Below are positions 1-5,144 of a stretch of DNA of 5,144 bases, piece after piece (the stretch's first letter is position 1; every line of letters begins with the position of its first letter). The notes under the pieces are model-generated. The model did not search any database. It was not told where the DNA came from and worked only from the letters and a program-made list of their open reading frames with translations. The stretch is taken from contig JAGUWA010000078.1 in the NCBI GenBank assembly GCA_020062605.1, positions 1 to 5,144 on the forward strand, given 5' to 3'. The position numbers and the translations under genes were made by a program. The DNA comes from Parvibaculum sp. (lineage in GTDB: Bacteria; Pseudomonadota; Alphaproteobacteria; Parvibaculales; Parvibaculaceae).

Positions 1-861
1 CAGGACCGTGCCGCCCGGCGTTTCGTAGACGCCGCGCGACTTCATGCCGACATAGCGGTTCTCGACGAGGTCGAGGCGGCCGATGCCGTTCGCGCCGCCA
101 AGTTCGTTCAGTTTCGTCAGCAGCGTTGCCGGGCTCATCGGCACGCCATCGATGGAGACGGCATCGCCCCTTTCGAAGCCGATCTCGATATAGGTCGGCT
201 TGTCGGGCGCTTCTTCCGGCGAGACGGAGCGGGAATAGACATATTCCGGCGCTTCCTCTGCCGGGTTTTCCAGCACCTTGCCTTCGGCCGAAATGTGGAG
301 AAGGTTTGCATCGACGGAGAAGGGCGCTTCGCCACGCTTGTCCTTGGCGATCGGGATCTGGTGCTTCTCGGCAAACTCGATGAGCTTCGTGCGCGAGGTC
401 AGGTCCCATTCGCGCCAGGGCGCAATTACCTTGATGCCCGGATTGAGCGCGTAGTAGCCGAGCTCGAAGCGGACCTGGTCGTTGCCCTTGCCGGTCGCGC
501 CATGGCAGACGGCGTCGGCGCCTGTCTCGGCGGCGATCTCGATCTGGCGCCTGGCGATCAGCGGCCGGGCGATGGAGGTACCGAGCAGGTAGACGCCTTC
601 ATAAAGCGCGTTGGCGCGGAACATGGGGAAGACATAGTCGCGCACGAAGGTTTCGCGCAGGTCCTCGATGTAGATTTCCTTGATGCCGAACATCTCGGCC
701 TTCTTGCGCGCCGGCTCCAGTTCCTCGCCCTGGCCCAGATCGGCGGTGAAGGTCACCACCTCGCAGCCATAGGTCTCCTGAAGCCATTTCAGGATGACAG
801 AGGTGTCGAGGCCGCCCGAATAGGCCAGAACCACCTTTTTCACGGATTTGTCGGCGCTCAT
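1..861 (-). CDS. argG: Argininosuccinate synthase, N-terminal 287 codons (3' end outside window)
   Basis: This enzyme joins citrulline and aspartate, using ATP, to make argininosuccinate in the cytoplasm, the penultimate step of arginine biosynthesis. The translation opens MSADKSVKKVVLAYSGGLDT; the AYSGGLDTS segment at residues 13-21 is the PP-loop that binds ATP in this family. Further family-typical segments are FTADLGQGEE (38-47), YLLGTSIARP (91-100), CHGATGKGNDQVRFE (119-133), APWREWDL (147-154) and SRGVYETPGGT (275-285). The family is usually about 400 residues, so roughly 70% is present, and the frame is open to position 1 without a lesion. The ATG at 861 is supported by AAGGTG (plus-strand coordinates 867-872) five bases upstream and by the usual distance to the PP-loop. 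It is transcribed divergently from the lemA remnant. Identification is very secure. Confidence 0.98.
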   Translation of the reverse strand, partial: MSADKSVKKVVLAYSGGLDTSVILKWLQETYGCEVVTFTADLGQGEELEPARKKAEMFGIKEIYIEDLRETFVRDYVFPMFRANALYEGVYLLGTSIARPLIARRQIEIAAETGADAVCHGATGKGNDQVRFELGYYALNPGIKVIAPWREWDLTSRTKLIEFAEKHQIPIAKDKRGEAPFSVDANLLHISAEGKVLENPAEEAPEYVYSRSVSPEEAPDKPTYIEIGFERGDAVSIDGVPMSPATLLTKLNELGGANGIGRLDLVENRYVGMKSRGVYETPGGTVL

Positions 862-895
862 GTCGTCACCTTGTTGAGGGTCGATTTTGCGGCGC

Positions 896-923
896 ACTAT
901 AGGGAAATCCGCCCTTGCGGCAA
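896..923 (-). promoter_or_regulatory. Candidate argG promoter (-35 TTGCCG, -10 TATAGT)
   Basis: Read on the minus strand, TTGCCG (918-923) is followed after 16 bases by TATAGT (896-901), five of six matches to the sigma-70 -10 consensus. Written in the form common in alphaproteobacteria, it reads CTTGCC-N16-CTATAG. Transcription would start near 889, giving a leader of about 28 bases that contains the argG ribosome binding site. This is a motif call only. Its position immediately upstream of argG and the absence of a better candidate support it. Confidence 0.55.
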
Positions 924-926
924 GGG
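912..926. repeat. Perfect 15-bp inverted repeat overlapping the argG -35 box, candidate operator
   Basis: CCCTTGC-G-GCAAGGG has two 7-base arms around one central base, with no mismatch. The -35 hexamer assigned to argG (918-923) lies inside it, so a dimeric regulator bound here would be placed to block argG transcription. It does not resemble the AT-rich ARG box bound by ArgR. A one-base loop makes a stable RNA hairpin with all seven pairs unlikely, and no T-run follows on either strand, so a DNA operator is preferred to a terminator. The regulator is unknown. Confidence 0.4.
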
Positions 927-939
927 GAGGGGAGAGGGG
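922..939 (+). other. 18-base all-purine tract with three G4 runs
   Basis: The plus strand is entirely purine here, with GGGG at 924-927, 929-932 and 936-939, and a further GGG at 951-953 after an 11-base gap. Three short-loop G-runs plus a distant fourth could form a G-quadruplex on the plus strand or a purine triplex, next to the argG promoter. This is only a compositional observation; no function can be assigned from the sequence. Confidence 0.3.
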
Positions 940-963
940 TGCGACGAACCGGGCTTTGCCTGC

Positions 964-969
964 CATAAT
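964..969 (+). promoter_or_regulatory. Possible -10 element for the lemA remnant
   Basis: CATAAT matches five of six positions of the sigma-70 -10 consensus and sits 33 bases before the lemA ATG at 1003, a sensible distance for a short leader. No convincing -35 box is present 16-18 bases upstream (about 940-947 reads TGCGACGA), so the call is weak. Confidence 0.25.
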
Positions 970-1002
970 CGGCCGGAATGAGGCCAATTGCGGGGATATT
1001 CC

Positions 1003-1560
1003 ATGGATTCGTCGGTCGTTCTTCTCGTCCTGCTCGGGCTCGTGGCCGTTGGCGGATATGCCTGGTATGCGAGCCTCATCACGAGGCGGAACGAGGTCAG
1101 GGAGGCGATGGGGTCGATCGACGTGCAGCTCCGGCAGCGTTTCGACCTTCTGCCCAACATTGTGGCCTTGGCGGCGAAGTTCATGACCCATGAGAAGGAG
1201 TTGCTGGAGGGGCTGACGGCGCTACGCGCCCTTCATCGAGAAAAAGGAAGCAGAGCGGAAACTTGTGGTCTGCCGCGCGTTGTGGCGGGCCCTGCCGGTC
1301 ATCGCGGCGGGGCTTCTTGCCTTCGCCGTTTCGTCGGAGGTCATCGAGAGCGAAGATGCGCGGGGCTTCGCCCTTTTCGGCAGCTTCACCGTCATGATTT
1401 TCGGCGCGCTGATGCTCACCTCCGTCATGACCTGGGGGCGGGCATTCGCGGAAGAACTCTCAACAAAGATATTCGGCCATTTCGGCTATATCTACTCGTC
1501 CAAGGCGCCGGAGAACTTTCTCGCGCCCTTCAACCAGTGCGGCCTTCTCCCGGGCTATGA
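1003..1560 (+). pseudogene. LemA-family protein remnant: 76 genuine residues, then out-of-frame tail
   Basis: LemA proteins are small membrane-anchored proteins of about 190 residues, with one N-terminal transmembrane helix and a coiled helical domain; their biochemical role is not settled. The ATG at 1003 follows GGGGA (992-996) with six bases of spacing. Residues 4-27 form the hydrophobic anchor (VVLLVLLGLVAVGGYAWY). The core then gives the family signature RRNEVREAMGSIDVQLRQRF and DLLPNIVALAAKFMTHEK. LemA similarity stops at residue 76 (base 1230). The frame then runs 110 codons, to a stop at 1558-1560, through DNA that encodes DUF3137 in another frame, so that tail is meaningless. About 60% of a normal LemA, including the C-terminal helices, is missing. 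The cause is most likely an internal deletion; a sequence or assembly error cannot be excluded. Any product would be a membrane-anchored fragment. Confidence 0.8.
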
Positions 1561-2113
1561 CCGCGCTGCGACCGAAGATCATGTGCTGGGCGAGGTCGAT
1601 GGCGTTCCCTTCGAGCTTGCGGAGGCGTTTCTCGAAAAGAAGGTACGCCGCGACAAGCGCGACGACTACGATCTCGTCTTTCGGGGGCTTGTCGCGCGTT
1701 ATGCCTTCCCGAAGCGCTTTGCGGGCCGCACGATCGTCCGCGGCGACAGGGGCTTCCTGAATGCCCTTGGCCATGCAGGCGCTGGAGGCGAAAGGGTCCA
1801 TCTCGAAGACCCGCGCTTCGAAGAGAGGTTCGACGTCTTTTCGAGCGATCAGGTGGAGGCGCGCTACCTGCTCACGCCGGCCTTCATGGAACGGCTCGTG
1901 CGGCTTGCCGATGCGAGCGACGGGCCGATGCAGGCCGCCTTTGACGGCAACGATCTCCTTCTCGTGATCGACGGGCGGCGGGGTTATTTTGCGCAGCCTT
2001 CGCCGTGGAGGGACCTCCGCCAAAGCGATCACATCCGCAGCTTTGTCGAGGACATCGCCTTCATCCGCGAGATCGCCGAGACGCTGAAACTTGACGCGGC
2101 GACGAAGGTGTGA
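1229..2113 (+). pseudogene. DUF3137 family membrane protein, truncated at the 5' end
   Basis: DUF3137 proteins are membrane proteins of unknown function, commonly encoded just downstream of lemA. Similarity is recognisable from APFIEKKEAERK (starting near base 1226-1229). Two hydrophobic helices follow: WRALPVIAAGLLAFAV (about 1283-1333) and the segment GFALFGS through SVMTW (about 1367-1435). The large cytoplasmic domain carries YSSKAPENFLAPF, GEVDGVPFELAEA, FRGLVARYAFPKRF, DPRFEERFDVFSSDQVEARY and the C-terminal IREIAETLKLD. The frame is intact to TGA at 2111-2113. About 290 codons remain, against roughly 330 usually expected, and no proper start exists: upstream in this frame a TGA occurs at 1214-1216. 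The only early initiator is GTG at 1265, without a well-placed Shine-Dalgarno, and starting there would cut just before the first helix. The otherwise clean frame suggests a recent lesion or residual expression. Confidence 0.8.
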
Positions 2114-2131
2114 GCGCGCAAAGCGGATTGC

Positions 2132-2172
2132 GCGGCAGGCTCTTTCCGTGCGCCGTGTTCTGCGGCAGGCTC
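2132..2172 (+). repeat. 11-bp direct repeat, 30-bp offset, in the gap before the isomerase gene
   Basis: GCGGCAGGCTC occurs at 2132-2142 and again at 2162-2172, starting exactly 30 bases apart, in the 82-base gap between the DUF3137 remnant and the isomerase gene. It could be a paired protein-binding site or chance in GC-rich sequence. No promoter hexamers were recognised beside it. Confidence 0.3.
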
Positions 2173-2195
2173 GCGCATCCATTCCCGGAGGTCCC

Positions 2196-2783
2196 ATGCA
2201 GGTTGAGTTCTGGTACGAGTTCGCGAGCACCTATTCCTATCCGGCGGCGATGCGCGTAGAGCAGGCGGCGAAGGAGGCGGGCGTTGAGCTTCGCTGGCGG
2301 CCCTTCCTGCTCGGGCCGATCTTCGGCGCGCAGGGCTGGAACGACAGTCCTTTCAACATCTATCCCGCCAAGGGCACCTATATGTGGCGCGACATGGCGC
2401 GGCTGTGCGAGGCGCAAGGGCTTGCGCTCCAAGAACCCGTGCGCTTTCCGCAGAACGGGTTGAAGGCCGCGCGGCTTGCGCTGCTCGGGCAGGATGAGAC
2501 GTGGGGACCGGAATTCACACGCCGCGTCTATCTCGCGAATTTCGCCGGGCAGAAGGACATCTCGGACGAAGCCGTTCTCACCGGCATCCTGTCGTCGCTC
2601 GGTCTCGATGCGGGCGCCCTTCTCGTGCGCTCGAATGAACAGGCGAACAAGGACAGGCTCAAGGCGCAGACGGAGGAAGCCATCGCAAAGGGCATATTCG
2701 GCGCGCCGAGTTTCGTGGTGGGCGGCGAACTCTTCTGGGGCAATGACCGGCTCGACGCCGCGCTCGACTGGGCGAAGCGTTAG
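2196..2783 (+). CDS. DsbA-fold protein, 2-hydroxychromene-2-carboxylate isomerase / kappa-class GST type
   Basis: The 195-residue product has the thioredoxin-like fold with a helical insertion seen in the DsbA family, and is closest in pattern to glutathione-dependent 2-hydroxychromene-2-carboxylate isomerases and kappa-class glutathione transferases. The N-terminal strand and loop read VEFWYEFASTYSYPAA (3-18). There is no CxxC, and Ser11 occupies the place of the glutathione-activating serine of this group, so disulfide oxidoreductase activity is unlikely. The segment GIFGAPSFVVGGELFWGNDRLD (166-187) contains the cis-proline loop (Pro171) and the WG-DRL end typical of the subfamily. No signal peptide is seen, so it is expected to be cytoplasmic. 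GGAGG (2187-2191) lies four bases before the ATG at 2196, which fixes the start over longer in-frame extensions reaching into the DUF3137 remnant. The true substrate is unknown; no naphthalene or other aromatic-degradation genes are nearby. Confidence 0.85.
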   Translation: MQVEFWYEFASTYSYPAAMRVEQAAKEAGVELRWRPFLLGPIFGAQGWNDSPFNIYPAKGTYMWRDMARLCEAQGLALQEPVRFPQNGLKAARLALLGQDETWGPEFTRRVYLANFAGQKDISDEAVLTGILSSLGLDAGALLVRSNEQANKDRLKAQTEEAIAKGIFGAPSFVVGGELFWGNDRLDAALDWAKR

Positions 2784-3112
2784 CTCCTGCGGAAGCGTTC
2801 GGGCAAGTCAGCTTCCGGGGTCAGCAGGTCGTCGATAATGTCGAGCCAGACTTCCTCGATAAGTTCCGCCTTGCCTTCGCGCTGCGGGATCGAACGGGCA
2901 GGGCCTTTCGAGTAATCGGCGAAGGCCTTGTCGCGGGCTTCCTTCGAGGGCCAGCGCGCATAGGCGACGAAGTCGCCGTTCTCCGCGCGGTGGAGCCGCG
3001 AACCGCCGCCGCCATGGTCGCGCATGATGTCTTGCGTGATTTCATGCCAGCGTCGCGCGAAGTACTCCTCGCTTTCGGGCGCGACCCTCCAGCGATAGAT
3101 GGCGGCTTTCAT
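2780..3112 (-). CDS. Small dimeric alpha/beta-barrel protein, antibiotic-biosynthesis-monooxygenase-like
   Basis: The 110-residue product opens MKAAIYRWRVAPESEEYFARRW, a first beta strand followed by the helix pattern of the ferredoxin-like dimeric alpha/beta-barrel superfamily. Next come GGGGSRLHRAENGDFVAYARWPSKEARDKAF (about 35-64), the second strand, a turn, and a strand with the characteristic W-PS-EA-D-AF run found in ABM-like proteins. No catalytic residues can be assigned; members range from heme or quinone oxygenases to proteins with no known activity. The ATG at 3112 lies four bases after the rlmN stop, and its Shine-Dalgarno GGAGG (plus-strand 3122-3126, nine bases away) is inside the end of rlmN, so the two genes are probably co-transcribed and coupled. 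Its TAA overlaps the TAG of the convergent isomerase gene. The fold call is moderately sure; the function is unknown. Confidence 0.75.
   Translation of the reverse strand: MKAAIYRWRVAPESEEYFARRWHEITQDIMRDHGGGGSRLHRAENGDFVAYARWPSKEARDKAFADYSKGPARSIPQREGKAELIEEVWLDIIDDLLTPEADLPERFRRS
2790..2817. other. 7-bp stem inverted repeat just past the isomerase stop
   Basis: CGGAAGC (2790-2796) and GCTTCCG (2811-2817) are perfect complements around a 14-base loop, starting seven bases after the isomerase stop and lying within the end of the convergent barrel gene. No T-run follows on either strand, so it is not a standard intrinsic terminator. It could still fold at the 3' end of the isomerase transcript, since no intergenic space exists between the two genes. 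It could also be chance in GC-rich coding DNA. Confidence 0.25.
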
Positions 3113-3116
3113 GCGT

Positions 3117-4310
<1,194 letters not shown>

Positions 4311-4312
4311 GT

Positions 4313-4326
4313 CGGTTCAACCGGTT
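4313..4326. repeat. Overlapping small palindromes in the rlmN leader
   Basis: Directly before the rlmN start lie CGGTT-C-AACCG (4313-4323) and the perfect 8-bp palindrome AACCGGTT (4319-4326), which share bases. Read on the minus strand, ACCG occurs three times within about 20 bases of the ATG. The position where a Shine-Dalgarno would be expected is occupied by this self-complementary sequence instead. It may hold a small hairpin that affects initiation, or may be a binding site; the sequence alone does not decide. Confidence 0.3.
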
Positions 4327-4349
4327 TCCGGTCCTGAAAATGCACCTTG

Positions 4350-4373
4350 CCGCGCCTGCCGGAGCGGGCGCGG
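4350..4373. other. GC-rich inverted repeat between ialB and rlmN
   Basis: CCGCGCC (4350-4356) and GGCGCGG (4367-4373) form a perfect 7-bp stem with a 10-base loop. In the direction of ialB and rlmN transcription (minus), a TTTT follows only after about ten bases, so it is a poor intrinsic terminator. It would lie in the rlmN leader if the promoter at 4384-4414 is real, where it could affect transcription or translation of rlmN. It could also be a weak end for the ialB transcript. Confidence 0.3.
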
Positions 4374-4383
4374 ATCACCGCTT

Positions 4384-4414
4384 CTCATATCACAAAGGGC
4401 GCTTTTGTTGCCAA
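4384..4414 (-). promoter_or_regulatory. Possible rlmN promoter
   Basis: On the minus strand, TTGGCA (4409-4414) is followed by GATATG (4386-4391) at 17 bases or TATGAG (4384-4389) at 19 bases. Neither -10 is close to consensus, but this is the most AT-rich stretch of the 169-base gap, and phased A-tracts lie just upstream. ACAAA and TTTGT (plus-strand 4404-4408 and 4392-4396) flank the spacer as an inverted repeat. A start point here would give an rlmN leader of about 65-70 bases. Confidence 0.35.
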
Positions 4415-4458
4415 TCGGCAGGTTTGCGCGGGTTTTCCGGGGTTTTTCGGCGCTTTTT
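4403..4458. promoter_or_regulatory. Helically phased A/T-tracts upstream of rlmN (likely curved DNA)
   Basis: T-runs on the plus strand (A-runs on the minus) occur at 4403-4406, 4423-4425, 4433-4436, 4443-4447 and 4454-4458. The centres of the last four are 10.5, 10.5 and 11 bases apart, close to one helical turn, and the first is about two turns away. Such phasing is known to curve DNA. It lies directly upstream of the candidate rlmN -35 box, where curvature or A-rich UP-like sequence can raise promoter activity. It also lies within 25 bases of the ialB stop. Confidence 0.45.
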
Positions 4459-4479
4459 CGGCTCCGGATCGGCGAAGTC

Positions 4480-5043
4480 CTACTTGCAGGCTTCGTCGAT
4501 CTTCTTGAGCGCGGCCGACGAACCTTTCAGCGAATAGGTATCCGTCGTCAGCGTGTCGCGCTCCGACGTGCCCTTGATTTCCATGGAGCTGCCCGCTTTC
4601 AGCGCCTGTACCATCTTGCCTTCCTCGGAGGGGTTCTCGAGCCAGGCCCAGAAGCGGTGTTCGCCGCCTTCCTTGACGCCGGAGAACATCTGGAACTTGT
4701 CCGTGCCGATGGTGGCGAAAGGCCGGCTCGTCGACTTGAAGGGATAGCCGACACGCATGCTGACTTCGTTTTTCGTCTTCCGCGCGGGACGGTGCGTCAC
4801 CATGAAATAGACGTCGCCCCGGCTCGCGCCGGCAGGCAGCATCTTCACGGGCGTCGTCATGGCGTAGCACATGCGGTCGTTGCCCGAGCCATAGGTATAG
4901 GCCGACCAGTCGTCATACTTGCCGAGGAGTTTCGGGGCGTCCTGGGCCTTGGCCCCGGCTGCGAAGCCTGCCACCCCGAAGGTCAGGGCAAGCGCGGCAA
5001 TGGCCATGGTGAGGACTGGGGAAAGGGTCTTGCGTCGCGGCAT
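4480..5043 (-). CDS. Secreted invasion-associated locus B (IalB) family protein
   Basis: IalB-family proteins are small exported proteins of alphaproteobacteria. The Bartonella member aids erythrocyte invasion, but most members are in free-living species and have no established role. The 187-residue product starts MPRRKTLSPVLTM, a positively charged n-region, followed by a hydrophobic stretch (about 8-28). AKA at 31-33, followed by QDAPK, is a good signal peptidase I site, giving a mature periplasmic or surface protein of about 154 residues. The mature protein begins with the family-typical KLLGKYDDWSAYTYG (38-52) and DRMCYAM (57-62). Cys59 and Cys186, the penultimate residue, are the only cysteines and may form a disulfide. 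MVTHRPARKTKNEVSMRVGYPF (81-102) and WAWLENPSEEGKMVQALKAG fit the family. ATG at 5043 is chosen because it places the signal peptide at the N-terminus; an in-frame TTG at 5097 would add 18 charged residues. Upstream GAGAGA is a modest ribosome binding site. Confidence 0.85.
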   Translation of the reverse strand: MPRRKTLSPVLTMAIAALALTFGVAGFAAGAKAQDAPKLLGKYDDWSAYTYGSGNDRMCYAMTTPVKMLPAGASRGDVYFMVTHRPARKTKNEVSMRVGYPFKSTSRPFATIGTDKFQMFSGVKEGGEHRFWAWLENPSEEGKMVQALKAGSSMEIKGTSERDTLTTDTYSLKGSSAALKKIDEACK

Positions 5044-5144
5044 GGTCTCTCGTCTGCTCCGAATGGGCTCCGGTCGTCCGGCCCCAATGATCTCCAAGGT
5101 GGCCTGACCATAGCGGTCGGCGCAGGCGATTTCCAGTTGCCGCC
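5044..5144. other. Region upstream of ialB, no gene recognised
   Basis: These 101 bases to the right edge carry no convincing promoter and no recognised gene. All three minus-strand frames are free of stops here, including the frame that continues into ialB, so part of an upstream gene ending beyond or near here, or simply stop-poor GC-rich DNA, cannot be told apart from this window alone. The ialB promoter may lie here or further right. Confidence 0.3.

Noticed and set aside
295..981. 228-codon plus-strand frame opposite argG and the intergenic region
   Set aside because: It runs antisense to unambiguous argG codons and across the promoter region, and shows no domain.
2091..2195. 35-codon N-terminal extension of the isomerase gene
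   Set aside because: It overlaps the DUF3137 end, is Arg-rich and unlike the family, while ATG at 2196 has a strong GGAGG and starts at the first beta strand.
1460..2230. 256-codon minus-strand frame opposite the DUF3137 remnant
   Set aside because: DUF3137 motifs are clear on the plus strand; the opposite frame has no family motifs or ribosome site.
2196..2783. Thiol-disulfide oxidoreductase (true DsbA) call
   Set aside because: There is no CxxC active site or signal peptide; Ser11 and the WG-DRL segment point to the isomerase/kappa-GST subfamily.
4433..4470. Intrinsic terminator after ialB from the T-rich repeats
   Set aside because: On the minus strand these are A-runs, not T-runs, and no strong GC stem directly precedes a T-run in the direction of transcription.
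5044..5097. 18-residue N-terminal extension of the IalB-family protein from TTG at 5097
   Set aside because: It would bury the signal peptide behind charged residues; the ATG at 5043 gives a standard signal peptide.

Overview
The window looks like a stretch of chromosome from a GC-rich alphaproteobacterium. The reasons are heavy G/C use at third codon positions, an invasion-associated-locus-B family secreted protein next to rlmN, and argG in the same neighbourhood. A Hyphomicrobiales or Parvibaculum-like host is plausible, but that is inference and no marker here settles it.

Layout from left to right: (1) positions 1-861, minus strand, hold the first 287 codons of argininosuccinate synthase (argG), running off the left edge. 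(2) Positions 862-1002 are a divergent intergenic region with a good argG promoter candidate, a perfect 15-bp inverted repeat over its -35 box, and a G-rich purine tract. (3) Positions 1003-2113, plus strand, hold a broken lemA / DUF3137 pair. The first 76 codons of a LemA-family protein run, out of frame, directly into a DUF3137 membrane protein that lacks its N-terminus. (4) Positions 2196-2783, plus strand, encode a DsbA-fold protein of the 2-hydroxychromene-2-carboxylate isomerase / kappa-class glutathione transferase type. (5) Positions 2780-3112, minus strand, encode a small dimeric alpha/beta-barrel protein resembling antibiotic-biosynthesis monooxygenases. It converges on gene 4 with stop codons overlapping in TTAG. 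(6) Positions 3117-4310, minus strand, encode a complete RlmN 23S rRNA/tRNA adenine-C2 methyltransferase. (7) Positions 4311-4479 are intergenic, with a possible rlmN promoter and helically phased A-tracts upstream of it. (8) Positions 4480-5043, minus strand, encode a secreted IalB-family protein. (9) Positions 5044-5144 are upstream sequence without a recognisable gene.

The genes do not form one pathway. argG is arginine biosynthesis and rlmN is translation maintenance. The small barrel gene starts 4 bp after rlmN and is probably translated with it. ialB is the next gene upstream on the same strand, separated by 169 bp. The LemA/DUF3137 pair would normally be a two-gene membrane module of poorly understood function, and here it appears disrupted.

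No convincing new biological system is visible. The most informative observation is the lemA-DUF3137 junction, followed by the inverted repeat on the argG promoter and the phased A-tracts before rlmN. No tRNA, rRNA, CRISPR array, insertion sequence or clear intrinsic terminator was found.
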